From Shimia sp047124445 (GTDB lineage: Bacteria > Pseudomonadota > Alphaproteobacteria > Rhodobacterales > Rhodobacteraceae): a stretch of DNA of 64,000 nt. Below are positions 51,131 through 60,498 of this stretch, piece after piece (within the stretch, counting starts at the first letter, position 1; each line of letters begins with the position of its first letter). Under the pieces are notes generated by a model. That model made no database searches and was not told where the DNA came from. It worked only from the letters and a program-made list of their open reading frames with translations. The stretch lies in the NCBI RefSeq assembly GCF_047124445.1, contig NZ_CP138921.1, positions 930,001 through 994,000 on the forward strand, read 5' to 3'. Position numbers and translations under genes: made by a program.

Positions 51131-51712
51131 ATGGAAGACGTCTCCTTTGGCAACCTCGCCTATCTTCTGCTTTTGCTGGTCATGGTGCTGATCTGGACCA
51201 TCGGTTCCGGTCGCATCAACCTCGGCCAAACCCTGAGATACGGCGCTATATGGGTGCTGATCTTTGTTGGCGCCATCGCCGTGGTTGGCATGTGGGAAGA
51301 CATTCGCAGCACCGTCACACCCACCCAAGTTGTTTTGGCGGACGAAGGCCGCATCGAAATCCCACGCAGCAATGACGGGCACTACTATGCTACGCTGTCC
51401 GTGAACGGTGCGGAGGTGTATTTTGTCGTCGACACCGGCGCCACCGATGTGGTGTTGACACAAGCAGACGCCCGCCGCGCCGGTCTGGACCCAGACAACC
51501 TGCCTTACTTTGGCCGCGCCATGACCGCCAATGGCGAAGTGCGCATCGCGCCGGTCCGTTTGGAAGAGATGGCCTTGGGGGACTATGTCGACCGCAATGT
51601 ACGGGCCAGCGTCAACGAAGGCGAGATGGGTCAATCACTCCTGGGTATGAGCTATCTCCAACTCTTCGATCAGATCACTATCACCGGCAGCAAACTGATC
51701 CTAACACGTTAG
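51131..51712 (+). CDS. Retropepsin-like aspartic protease (TIGR02281 type)
   Basis: This 193-aa protein has two membrane helices (about 8-24 and 37-55) and a single aspartic protease domain facing the periplasm. The catalytic motif FVVDTGATDVVLT contains Asp101, and a hydrophobic SLLGMSYLQLF follows near the C terminus. The active form would be a dimer. It lies 4 bp after marC. Confidence 0.9.
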   Translation: MEDVSFGNLAYLLLLLVMVLIWTIGSGRINLGQTLRYGAIWVLIFVGAIAVVGMWEDIRSTVTPTQVVLADEGRIEIPRSNDGHYYATLSVNGAEVYFVVDTGATDVVLTQADARRAGLDPDNLPYFGRAMTANGEVRIAPVRLEEMALGDYVDRNVRASVNEGEMGQSLLGMSYLQLFDQITITGSKLILTR

Positions 51713-51721
51713 GATTGGCGT

Positions 51722-52189
51722 CTAATCGCCTCTGGATTCAGCCTTTTTCTGCCAATTCCCAGTCTCTTCGGACCAGTATTGCGCCGCACAGCCCGCATCG
51801 GTCAGCGCTTTCCACTGACCCCGCGCATGTTGCACCGCTTCGGGGTCGTGCCCGTCAAACAGGATGCACACCCGCTCCACCGCATTGACCTCTTCTGCAC
51901 GCACATCCGCGCCGTCCACGCTCATCACGCAACCAACAGAATCCGGCACATCCGTCGATGTGGTCAGCAGCACCGGTTGCAACGCATCATGCGGCCCGCC
52001 GGCCAAACCATGGGCCAGAAAACTTGTGTCCCCCAAGGCCCACAGTTTTTGGTCCAGCCAATCCATCCGGCCTTCGTCTCGCCCCCGCACGACAATCTTC
52101 CACCCGGCCCCGCGCGCCTTTTCTAAAAGACGCGGCAGGGTGACCTCCATGGAATTCTGGGTCAGATGGTAGAAGTAGGCAGCGCCCAA
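51722..52189 (-). CDS. holC: DNA polymerase III subunit chi
   Basis: This 155-aa protein fits HolC, which links the clamp loader to single-stranded DNA-binding protein. The N terminus AAYFYHLTQNSMEVTLPRLLEKA and the segment FLAHGLAGGPHDALQPVLLT are typical. It starts with TTG, 8 nt after GAGGG; the start is supported by the family N terminus. It follows pepA by 3 bp, a gene order common in proteobacteria. Confidence 0.93.
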   Translation of the reverse strand: MGAAYFYHLTQNSMEVTLPRLLEKARGAGWKIVVRGRDEGRMDWLDQKLWALGDTSFLAHGLAGGPHDALQPVLLTTSTDVPDSVGCVMSVDGADVRAEEVNAVERVCILFDGHDPEAVQHARGQWKALTDAGCAAQYWSEETGNWQKKAESRGD

Positions 52190-52192
52190 GGC

Positions 52193-53659
52193 TTAACCCT
52201 CAAACTTATCCGCAACCAATCGGCTCAGCGCGCTCACGCCCCAACCGGTGGCCCCTGCTGGCGCCAAAGCGGTTTCGGCTTTCACGCTGGCCACCCCGGC
52301 GATGTCGAGGTGAATCCACGGCGTGCCGTCCTGCACAAACCGCTGCAGGAACTCGGCGGCTGTAATCGATCCCGCGGGACGACCGCCAACGTTTTTCACA
52401 TCGGCAATCCGCGATTTCAGCTGATTGGCATAGCCTTTTCCCAACGGCATCCGCCACGCTCCTTCGCCCTCGGCCTCTGCAGCTTTCAAGAACCCGTTGC
52501 AAAGCGCGTCGTCATTGGAAAACACGCCCGCGTTTTCATGGCCCAAACCGATGATAATCGCACCGGTCAAGGTGGCCAAATCAATCATGCCGGCTGGTTT
52601 AAACCGCTCTTGTGCATAGTGCATCACGTCACACAGCACCAAACGCCCTTCGGCATCGGTGTTGATCACCTCAATGGTGTCACCTTTCATGGAGGTCACC
52701 ACGTCGCCAGGACGAGTGGCACGGCCGGAGGGCATGTTTTCCACCAGCCCAACCAGACCAACCACATTGGCTTTGGCCTTGCGCAGCGCCAGAGCCTTCA
52801 TCGCGCCTGCCACAACACCTGCGCCGCCCATATCCATGGTCATCTCTTCCATGCCAGCAGCAGGCTTCAGGGAAATACCACCAGTGTCAAACACCACGCC
52901 TTTGCCCACCAGTGCCAACGGCGCCGCGCCTTTTTCGCCACCGTTCCACTGCATCACTGCTACCTTGGACGGACTTTCCGAGCCTTCTCCAACGGACAAC
53001 AGCGCGCCCATGCCCAGTTCCTTGAGTTTGTCTTCTTCCAGTACCTCAACCTCAAGACCAATGTCTTTCAGCGCCACCAGACGATTGGCAAACTCGGTTG
53101 TGGTCAGCACATTGGCAGGCTCGTTCACAAGATCGCGGGTGAAGAATGTGCCGTCTGCCACGGCCAGCAACGGTGCGGCGGCAGCTTCTACCTCGTCCGG
53201 CTTGCTGACCATCATGGTCACGGCGCGGGCGTCTTCCTTGGAATCCGCAGTCTTGTGATCATCAAAGCCATAGTCGCGCATCGCGATGCCAAAAGCGATT
53301 TCTGCAGCTTTAGGATTGGTGCCCGCCAGAACAGTCAAGGCGGCATTGCCTCGGACCTTCCCAAGACCCGCACCGGCCTTGCGGGCGTCCTCAACGGAAC
53401 AGCGACGCGGCAGGATCACCACGTCCACAGCTTCCGCTGCCACACCCGCCGGATAGGACAGGCTGAACACAGTTCCGAGGCTGGCGTCTTCGGCCTTGTC
53501 CTCCCGCAGACGCTCTACGGCCCCACGGGTCAAGCGGTTCAGGCGTCGCGCGCCCTGATCCAGATTGCCTTCTGCCGGTACAAAGACCGCAATGCGCCCT
53601 TCCACGCTGCCAATTTCATCCAGTTTGGTTTCTTCAAAAGAAATCGTCACAGGGCGCAT
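52193..53659 (-). CDS. pepA: Leucyl aminopeptidase
   Basis: This 488-aa cytosolic M17 peptidase removes N-terminal residues using two metal ions. The signature NTDAEGRLVL, the metal and catalytic region VGKGVVFDTGGISLKPAAGM and MDMGGAGVVAG are present. The ATG at 53659 follows GGAGGTATGTG. It is divergent from lptF, as in many proteobacteria. Confidence 0.97.
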   Translation of the reverse strand: MRPVTISFEETKLDEIGSVEGRIAVFVPAEGNLDQGARRLNRLTRGAVERLREDKAEDASLGTVFSLSYPAGVAAEAVDVVILPRRCSVEDARKAGAGLGKVRGNAALTVLAGTNPKAAEIAFGIAMRDYGFDDHKTADSKEDARAVTMMVSKPDEVEAAAAPLLAVADGTFFTRDLVNEPANVLTTTEFANRLVALKDIGLEVEVLEEDKLKELGMGALLSVGEGSESPSKVAVMQWNGGEKGAAPLALVGKGVVFDTGGISLKPAAGMEEMTMDMGGAGVVAGAMKALALRKAKANVVGLVGLVENMPSGRATRPGDVVTSMKGDTIEVINTDAEGRLVLCDVMHYAQERFKPAGMIDLATLTGAIIIGLGHENAGVFSNDDALCNGFLKAAEAEGEGAWRMPLGKGYANQLKSRIADVKNVGGRPAGSITAAEFLQRFVQDGTPWIHLDIAGVASVKAETALAPAGATGWGVSALSRLVADKFEG

Positions 53660-53801
53660 CACATACCTCCAAATCGCGTTTTGAAACACCTAACGCGCGC
53701 CTTCTCGCTTGACCAGAGCACATCGCCAGATAGCAGTTTCGCCACCCGGATATTTCCCCTAAAGTGCCGCTCAATAATAAGGTTCGGGGGATTCTTAGCA
53801 G

Positions 53802-54920
53802 GTGAGCAGATTCGACAGATATATCCTGTCGCAATTCCTGACTCTGTTCGGTTTTTTTGCGCTGATCCTTGTATCCGTCTACTGGGTCAATCGTGCGGTG
53901 TCGCTGTTTGATCAGCTGATTGCCAGCGGCCAAAATGTCTCCGTCTTTCTGGAATTGTCGGTCCTGACGCTGCCAAACGTGATCCGTTTGGTGCTGCCCA
54001 TCGCGGTGTTTGCTGGCACGGTCTACGTGACCAACCGCCTGTCGAGCGAAAGTGAACTGACCGTCATGCAGGCGACCGGCTTCAGCCCTTGGCGTCTCGC
54101 GCGCCCTGTAGCGATCTTTGGTGCAATCACCGCCCTGATGCTGTCCGCTCTGACCCATTTTCTGGTGCCCACCAGCAATGCGGAACTAAGCAAGAGACAG
54201 AAAGAGATCACCGAGAATGTGACCGCCCGCCTGCTGACCGATGGCACCTTCCTGCATCCCGCGGATGGCGTGACGTTCTACATCCGAGAAATCACCCCTA
54301 ATGGTGTGCTCAAGGACGTGTTCCTGGCGGATCACCGGTCTGAGGGGCGCTCCACCTCCTACACCGCGTCCGACGCCTATCTGGTGCAGGATGAAACCGG
54401 CCCTAAACTGGTGATGGTCGACGGGTTGGCACAACTGCACCGCCACGACACTGACACGCTGATGACCACCAATTTTGCTGATTTCTCCTACGACATCAGT
54501 TCGCTGATCGATCCCGGCTCCGCGCCACGTGTCTCTGCCAGCCACTTTCCAACCTGGGAGATCATTGGCAACAAAGAGATGATCTCTGAACAATCCGGGG
54601 AAAGTGTGGGCACAATCACCGAAGATCTACACGACCGTTTTGCCATGCCGCTGTCCACCATCAGCTTCGCACTGATCGGCTTTGCAATGCTGCTGGCCGG
54701 CGGGTTCAGCCGCTTTGGGGTGTGGCGTCAGATCATCGCCGCCTTTGTCATTCTTGTCATTCTCGAAGGCATGAAAAACGCCATTGCCGATCCGGTCCGT
54801 TCCAACCCGGACCTCTGGCCTCTGATGTATGTCCCAAGCTTCCTTGGTTTCGTGATTGCGGGCGTTCTGCTCTACCTTTCCGCCACCCCCATTCGGTGGC
54901 GCCGGAGGGCGACAGCATGA
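53802..54920 (+). CDS. lptF: LPS export ABC transporter permease LptF
   Basis: This 372-aa inner-membrane protein is one half of the LptF/LptG pair that lifts lipopolysaccharide toward the outer membrane. It has six membrane segments with a periplasmic beta-jellyroll domain between helices 3 and 4 (about 130-255). The N-terminal RFDRYILSQFLTLFGFFALILVSVYWVNRAV is typical. It starts with GTG and overlaps lptG. Confidence 0.95.
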   Translation: MSRFDRYILSQFLTLFGFFALILVSVYWVNRAVSLFDQLIASGQNVSVFLELSVLTLPNVIRLVLPIAVFAGTVYVTNRLSSESELTVMQATGFSPWRLARPVAIFGAITALMLSALTHFLVPTSNAELSKRQKEITENVTARLLTDGTFLHPADGVTFYIREITPNGVLKDVFLADHRSEGRSTSYTASDAYLVQDETGPKLVMVDGLAQLHRHDTDTLMTTNFADFSYDISSLIDPGSAPRVSASHFPTWEIIGNKEMISEQSGESVGTITEDLHDRFAMPLSTISFALIGFAMLLAGGFSRFGVWRQIIAAFVILVILEGMKNAIADPVRSNPDLWPLMYVPSFLGFVIAGVLLYLSATPIRWRRRATA

Positions 54921-56014
54921 CCGTGCATATCTATTTCGCACGTAAGTTCCTCTGGATTTTCCTTGGCATTTGCACCGTATTTTTCGTGTTGACTGTATTG
55001 GTCGACATGATGGAACAACTCCGCCGCTATGATGTGGAAACCGTAGGTTTTGGCAAAGTCCTGAACCTCACGTTGCTCCGCGCGCCGGAAAGCCTCTACC
55101 AACTTATGCCGCTGATTGTGATCCTTGCCACAATCGCGCTGTTCATCAATCTTTCCCGCAGTTCCGAACTGGTTGTGGTCCGTGCCGCAGGGCGCTCAGG
55201 CATTGTTTCTGTACTCTCGCCCACCACAGTCTCCCTAATTATTGGCCTTTTGTCGGTGACCACACTCAACCCCATCGTGGCCGCCACCTCTGTGCAATAT
55301 GAACTGCAAAGCGATATGCTGAAATCCGGCGGTCGCAGCGCATTGTCCCTGTCGGACGAAGGCATTTGGTTGCGTCAGGGGGGCGAGGCTGGCCATGCCG
55401 TCATTCACGCCGGTAGCACCAATGCCGACGCCTCGGTCTTCCTGGACATCACCATTGTCACCTACGCGCTGGAAGGCGGTCCGCAGAAACGGATTGAAGC
55501 GGATTCCGCCCGTTTGGTGGACGGTGGTTGGGAACTGTCCAACGTGCGTACTTGGCCGCTTGTTGTCGGCCTCAATGAAGGTGCCGAGCCGACACGCGCA
55601 AACGCGGTCACCTTTCCGAGCACCCTCACCGCGGACCGCATCCGCGAGCGCTTCGGCACGCCCTCCTCCATCTCGATCTGGAAACTCCCGGCCTTTATCG
55701 AGGAACTCAACGACTCCGGCTTCTCCGCACGCCGCCATCAAGTCTGGCTGCAAATGGAGCTGGCCCAACCGCTCTTCCTGATGGCGATGGTTCTGGTCGC
55801 CTCCGCCTTCACCATGCGGCACACCCGATTTGGCAACACCGGCATCGCCGTGCTGACCTCGGTGTTGATTGGCTTTAGCCTGCATTTCATCCGGAATTTC
55901 GCCCAGATCCTTGGGGAAAACGGTCAAATCCCGGTGATGCTCGCCGCGTGGGCACCGCCAATCGCAAGTGTGCTGTTGGCTCTTGGCCTGCTGTTGCATA
56001 TGGAGGACGGATGA
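54917..56014 (+). CDS. lptG: LPS export ABC transporter permease LptG
   Basis: This 365-aa partner of LptF has the same six-helix and jellyroll layout, starting VHIYFARKFLWIFLGICTVFF. The ATG at 54917 overlaps the lptF stop, which favours it over the longer reading from 54722. It overlaps lptD by four bases. LptB and LptC are not in the window. Confidence 0.95.
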   Translation: MTVHIYFARKFLWIFLGICTVFFVLTVLVDMMEQLRRYDVETVGFGKVLNLTLLRAPESLYQLMPLIVILATIALFINLSRSSELVVVRAAGRSGIVSVLSPTTVSLIIGLLSVTTLNPIVAATSVQYELQSDMLKSGGRSALSLSDEGIWLRQGGEAGHAVIHAGSTNADASVFLDITIVTYALEGGPQKRIEADSARLVDGGWELSNVRTWPLVVGLNEGAEPTRANAVTFPSTLTADRIRERFGTPSSISIWKLPAFIEELNDSGFSARRHQVWLQMELAQPLFLMAMVLVASAFTMRHTRFGNTGIAVLTSVLIGFSLHFIRNFAQILGENGQIPVMLAAWAPPIASVLLALGLLLHMEDG

Positions 56015-58188
56015 CGATCTCTCCGCGCTTTCTCTGTCCCGTTCTGGCCGCCACGGCCCTCACTTTGGGACAGCCTCTCGAAGTCACTGCCCAATCCACG
56101 CAGCCAACAGGCTCCACACAGCAAGCCTCCGAAAAGGAACCACAAAACGTGGTTCTAGTGGCGGACTCGGTCAACCTGACAGCCGACGGCCTGCTGATCG
56201 CCAGCGGCAATGTCGAAGCGCTGACCGATGATGTGCGCTTGATGGCCAAGGAAATCACCTACAACGACAAAACCGGTGAGATTTCTCTGGTCGGCCCGAT
56301 CCGCATCACCCAAGGCAAGTCCATATCCGTGGTCGCTGATGCTGCCGAGCTGGACGCAGATCTGCGCAATGGCCTTATCCACAGCGCCCGCGTGGTCATG
56401 GCGGATCAGGTGCAATTGGCCGCCGCCCGCATGACACGGGTCGAAGGCCGCTACAGCGTACTTGACAAAACCACCGTAAGCTCCTGCCATGTCTGCGAAA
56501 ATGGCGAGCCGCCCCTCTGGCGCATCCGCGCCCGTCGTGTGGTGCATGACCAACTGGAAAAACAGCTCTACTTTGACCACGCGAGCGTGCTCGTGCGGGA
56601 CGTTCCGGTGTTTTACTTTCCGCATTTGCGCATGCCCGACCCGACGCTGGACCGAGCGCAAGGCTTTCTGATCCCGGAGTTCAACCACTCAAGCCTTCTG
56701 AGCTACGGCGTGAAAGTCCCGTATTTCATCCCTTGGGGCACCGATCGCGACCTGGTCCTGTCGCCCTATCTGTCCTCCAAAACCCGCACCATGGAGTTCC
56801 GGTACCGCCAGGCCTTTGAACGCGGCGGCATTCAGCTGGACGGCGCCATCTCGGACGATGACATCCGCACCGACATCATCCGTGGCTATGTCTTTGCCGA
56901 AGGCCTGTTCCAACTGGGACAGGACTATAAGCTGACCTTTGATCTCAAGGCGGTGTCAGATGACACCTACCTGACGGATTATGACTACTCGGACGATGAC
57001 CGTCTCAACAGCGACATCACCATCGCCCGCGCCAGCCGAACCGAAAACACCCGCTTTGCCGCCTACCACTACCAAACGTTGCGCGAAGATGAGGACAACG
57101 ACGAAATCCCGTTCCTCGTGCTTAAGGCAGAAACCGAACGTCGGTATCTCAACATGTGGGGCGGCGAGTTGCGCACCAGCGTTGAGGCGCATGCTCACCA
57201 GCGGCGCTCAAACAAAGATGGCGACGCCGGACGAGACGTCGGCCGCGCCAATGCCAATGTGCAGTGGCTTGGCGATTGGACTCTGGGCAACGGATTGCGC
57301 ACCGGCGTCACCGGGGCGGTGGCGTTTGACGCTTACCGCACAGAGAACGACAGTTCGGTGAGCACCTTTGACAGCGGATTTGCGCCCTCTGTCGCGGCCT
57401 ATATGCGCTATCCAATGATCAAATCTGGTCAGGATGGCGCAACCTATGTTCTGGAGCCTGTGGCGCAGGTGGCCTGGACCGGCGGCGACAATCTGGACGT
57501 TGCCAATGACGAAAGCACCCATGTGGAGTTTGACGAAGGCAACCTTCTGTCTTTGTCTCGCTTCCCATCTTATGACCGGCGCGAACGTGGGTTGTCTTCC
57601 GCTCTGGGCATGAACTGGTCCCGCGTCAGTGCCACCGGTTGGCGCGGTAACCTGACCTTTGGCCAGGTTTTTCGTCAAGACGTGCAACCGGACTTTTCCA
57701 AGAGCTCAGGCCTGTCTGGTACCTCGTCCGATCTTCTGATCGCCGGACAACTCAGCAACCAAAGCGGATTGCTGTTCACGGGCCGCGCGCTGCTCGACGA
57801 CAAAGGCGATTTGGACAAGGTCGGGGCGCGTCTTGGGTGGTCCAACGACCGTCTGTGGCTGGATGCCAGCTACATCTGGCTGCAAAAAGACCTCGCGGAA
57901 TCCCGCGACAAAGACATCTCCGAAATGAAGTTTGACGGCAGCTACCGCATCAACCGCCACTGGACTGGCATGATGGACTGGCAGTTCGACGCCGTCAGTG
58001 GTGAAACCTCCGAGGCCGGCCTTGGCCTGGAATACCGCAATGAATGCCTGCGCGTGGAGCTTTCGCTCTCGCGCCGTTTCTCAACTTCCTCTACCGTGCA
58101 ATCGAGCACCAAGGTGGGCTTCAACGTGGCCCTGCTTGGATTTTCGGTCAATTCAAACGATAAGAGCTACGACCGCAAATGCGGCTGA
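56011..58188 (+). CDS. lptD: LPS-assembly protein LptD
   Basis: This 725-aa outer-membrane protein inserts lipopolysaccharide into the outer leaflet. A signal peptide (about 1-30) is followed by an OstA/LptA-like N-terminal domain (about 45-150) and a C-terminal beta barrel (about 260-725). The segment SSCHVCENGEPPLWRIRARRV lies at the domain boundary. The ATG at 56011 overlaps lptG. Confidence 0.95.
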   Translation: MTISPRFLCPVLAATALTLGQPLEVTAQSTQPTGSTQQASEKEPQNVVLVADSVNLTADGLLIASGNVEALTDDVRLMAKEITYNDKTGEISLVGPIRITQGKSISVVADAAELDADLRNGLIHSARVVMADQVQLAAARMTRVEGRYSVLDKTTVSSCHVCENGEPPLWRIRARRVVHDQLEKQLYFDHASVLVRDVPVFYFPHLRMPDPTLDRAQGFLIPEFNHSSLLSYGVKVPYFIPWGTDRDLVLSPYLSSKTRTMEFRYRQAFERGGIQLDGAISDDDIRTDIIRGYVFAEGLFQLGQDYKLTFDLKAVSDDTYLTDYDYSDDDRLNSDITIARASRTENTRFAAYHYQTLREDEDNDEIPFLVLKAETERRYLNMWGGELRTSVEAHAHQRRSNKDGDAGRDVGRANANVQWLGDWTLGNGLRTGVTGAVAFDAYRTENDSSVSTFDSGFAPSVAAYMRYPMIKSGQDGATYVLEPVAQVAWTGGDNLDVANDESTHVEFDEGNLLSLSRFPSYDRRERGLSSALGMNWSRVSATGWRGNLTFGQVFRQDVQPDFSKSSGLSGTSSDLLIAGQLSNQSGLLFTGRALLDDKGDLDKVGARLGWSNDRLWLDASYIWLQKDLAESRDKDISEMKFDGSYRINRHWTGMMDWQFDAVSGETSEAGLGLEYRNECLRVELSLSRRFSTSSTVQSSTKVGFNVALLGFSVNSNDKSYDRKCG

Positions 58189-58210
58189 CCTACAGGAAGA
58201 CGACGTAAAG

Positions 58211-59458
58211 ATGATGCCACGCAAGTTGATCCGCTCCGCATTTCGCGCCTTTGCCAGCACAACGGCTGCCTGTGCCATGCTGGCCGCCGCCACTTTGCCT
58301 GCGGCAGCGCAAAATGCCTTTAGCCCGGCCATCTTTGTAAACGACTCGGTGGTCACCCACTACGAGATCGAACAACGCGCCCGCCTGTTGCTGATTATGA
58401 GCGCCCCGGGAGATCCACTGGACCTGGCACGGGAGCAGTTGATTGAGGATCGCCTAAAGCTTCAGGCCGCAAAGCAGGCAGGGATCGTGCCGTCAGAGGA
58501 AGGCGTGACCGCAGGTCTGGAAAACTTTGCCAAACGCGTGAACATGAAACCCGAAGACATGGTCAAGGCATTGGCGGCTGAAGGCATCTATGAAGAAGCC
58601 CTGCGCGATTTCATCATCTCGCAAATTGCTTGGGGCGGCGTGGTGCAATCGCGCTTTGGTGCCAACGCCGAAGTCAGCGAAGAAGAAATTGACCGCGCCA
58701 TTGCCCAAAACAGCGGCCAAGGCGGCGTCCGCGTACTGCTCTCGGAAATCATCATTCCGGTCACCCCCCAAACCCGCCCGCAAGTGGACAGTCTTGCAGC
58801 ACAGATCTCCGAGCTGAAAAGTTTTTCGGAATTTGAATCTGCCGCGCGTATCTATTCGGCCTCCGGCACCAAAGATCAGGGTGGCCATGTCGACTGGATG
58901 AACGTCACCAACCTGCCTGCGCCCCTGCGCCCGGTTGTAACATCTCTGCGCAAAGGCGAAGTGTCGCCTCCGCTGCAGCTGCCCAACGCTGTGGCTCTGT
59001 TCCAACTGCGTGGCATTGCCGAAACCGGCCGCAGTACTCCGCGTTACTCTGCGATTGACTACGCCAAATTCTACATCCCCGGCGGACGCACCGAAGAGGC
59101 CCTTCAAGAGGCGGCCAAAGTGCGGGCGACGGTCGATAAGTGTGACGATCTCTACGGCGTTGGATTTGGATTGCCAGCGGAACGTCTGTTCCGCGAAACC
59201 CAAAAGCCCAATGAAATCCCACGCGATATCGCCATTGAATTGGCCAAACTGGACGACAATGAAATCTCGACCAACATGACCACGGCAGACGGGCAAAACC
59301 TGATTGTCCTGATGTTGTGTGGCCGCACCGCCGAGATCAATGACAAAGAATTGTCCCGCGAAGATGTCGCCGCGTCCCTGCGCAACCTGCGTCTGGAAAG
59401 CTATGCCAACAGCTATCTCAGCCAGCTGCGCGCGCAGGCCCGGATCACCGAAAAATGA
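58211..59458 (+). CDS. surA: Periplasmic SurA-like peptidyl-prolyl isomerase
   Basis: This 415-aa protein has a signal peptide (about 1-36, ending LPAAAQ), a SurA N-terminal chaperone domain (FVNDSVVTHYEIEQRARLLL) and one parvulin domain (about 180-280, with VLLSEIIIP and DQGGHVDWM). It helps outer-membrane proteins such as LptD to fold. It lies 22 bp after lptD and overlaps pdxA by four bases. Confidence 0.92.
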   Translation: MMPRKLIRSAFRAFASTTAACAMLAAATLPAAAQNAFSPAIFVNDSVVTHYEIEQRARLLLIMSAPGDPLDLAREQLIEDRLKLQAAKQAGIVPSEEGVTAGLENFAKRVNMKPEDMVKALAAEGIYEEALRDFIISQIAWGGVVQSRFGANAEVSEEEIDRAIAQNSGQGGVRVLLSEIIIPVTPQTRPQVDSLAAQISELKSFSEFESAARIYSASGTKDQGGHVDWMNVTNLPAPLRPVVTSLRKGEVSPPLQLPNAVALFQLRGIAETGRSTPRYSAIDYAKFYIPGGRTEEALQEAAKVRATVDKCDDLYGVGFGLPAERLFRETQKPNEIPRDIAIELAKLDDNEISTNMTTADGQNLIVLMLCGRTAEINDKELSREDVAASLRNLRLESYANSYLSQLRAQARITEK

Positions 59459-60423
59459 GCCCCGCGCCCATTGCTGTGACCTGTGGTGAACCGGCCGGTA
59501 TTGGTCTGGAGATTGCCGAAAAGGCGTGGTCCGCGCTCAAAGATGACCTTCCGTTTTTTTTGATCGCAGACCCGGCGCATTTGCCGGGCTCTGTGCCACA
59601 TGTGCTCCTGCAAAGCCCGCAAGATGCCATTGACGTGATGCCCAACGCGCTTCCGGTGCTCCCGCACCCATTTTCGGCGCCGTGCACGCCTGGCACCGCC
59701 CATCCCGACAACGCGGAGGGCGTGATAGACGTCATCGCCCATGCAGTGGACCTCGCGATGAGCGGCGACGCGAGCGCGGTCTGCACATTGCCCATCCACA
59801 AAAAGGCGCTCAAGGACGGCGCTGATTTCCCCTATCCCGGCCACACCGAATACCTCGCCGACTTGGGGGGCGTGGACAATGTAGTGATGATGCTGGCCTC
59901 GGACATGCTGCGCGTCGTGCCCACCACGATCCACATTCCCCTCGCAGACGTGCCTTCTGCGTTGACACCAGAATTGTTGGAAGAGACCATCCGGATCACC
60001 GCCAAAGGGCTTCAAACACAGTTTGGCATTCCAAACCCGCGTATTGCGGTGGCGGGCCTGAACCCACACGCGGGCGAAGGCGGCGCCATGGGCGATGAAG
60101 ATGCCACCGTGATTGCGCCTGTCCTCGACAAACTGCGCCGCGATGGGTTTGATCTCGCCGGCCCTCTGCCCGCCGACACCATGTTTCACGCCGCTGCCCG
60201 TGCCCGCTATGATGTGGCGATTTGCGCCTACCACGACCAGGCGCTGATCCCGATCAAGACGCTAGACTTTGACGGCGGCGTGAACGTCACCCTCGGCCTG
60301 CCGTTCATCCGCACCTCACCGGATCACGGCACCGCCTTTGACATTGCTGGCACCGGCAAAGCCAACCCGTCCAGCACTATCGCCGCCCTGCGCATGGCCG
60401 CACAAATGGCACAAAGCGCTTGA
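59455..60423 (+). CDS. pdxA: 4-Hydroxythreonine-4-phosphate dehydrogenase
   Basis: This 322-aa enzyme oxidises 4-phosphohydroxy-threonine in pyridoxal phosphate synthesis. Metal-binding His residues are in YPGHTEYLADL, and the motifs NPHAGEGG, ICAYHDQALIPIKTL and RTSPDHGTAFDIAG are complete. Its start overlaps the surA stop (ATGA). The surA-pdxA-rsmA order is widely conserved. Confidence 0.97.
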   Translation: MSPAPIAVTCGEPAGIGLEIAEKAWSALKDDLPFFLIADPAHLPGSVPHVLLQSPQDAIDVMPNALPVLPHPFSAPCTPGTAHPDNAEGVIDVIAHAVDLAMSGDASAVCTLPIHKKALKDGADFPYPGHTEYLADLGGVDNVVMMLASDMLRVVPTTIHIPLADVPSALTPELLEETIRITAKGLQTQFGIPNPRIAVAGLNPHAGEGGAMGDEDATVIAPVLDKLRRDGFDLAGPLPADTMFHAAARARYDVAICAYHDQALIPIKTLDFDGGVNVTLGLPFIRTSPDHGTAFDIAGTGKANPSSTIAALRMAAQMAQSA

Positions 60424-60439
60424 CCCTTCATTTGGCGGG

Positions 60440-60457
60440 AAATATCCCCGCCGGAGG
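60440..60457 (+). repeat. Dispersed intergenic repeat, copy 5
   Basis: AAATATCCCCGCCGGAGG is identical to copy 3. It lies in the 75-bp pdxA-rsmA spacer. GGCGGG just before it can pair with CCCGCC inside it, and GCGGC/GCCGC (60467-60479) follows. Confidence 0.75.
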
Positions 60458-60498
60458 CATCCATCCGCGGCGCAGCCGCCCGAACCAAGGCTAACCCA

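Noticed and set aside
52166..53911. Plus-strand open frame of 581 codons
   Set aside because: It lies antisense to pepA, whose M17 motifs are complete; the frame is histidine- and arginine-rich with no family match and is a by-product of codon bias.
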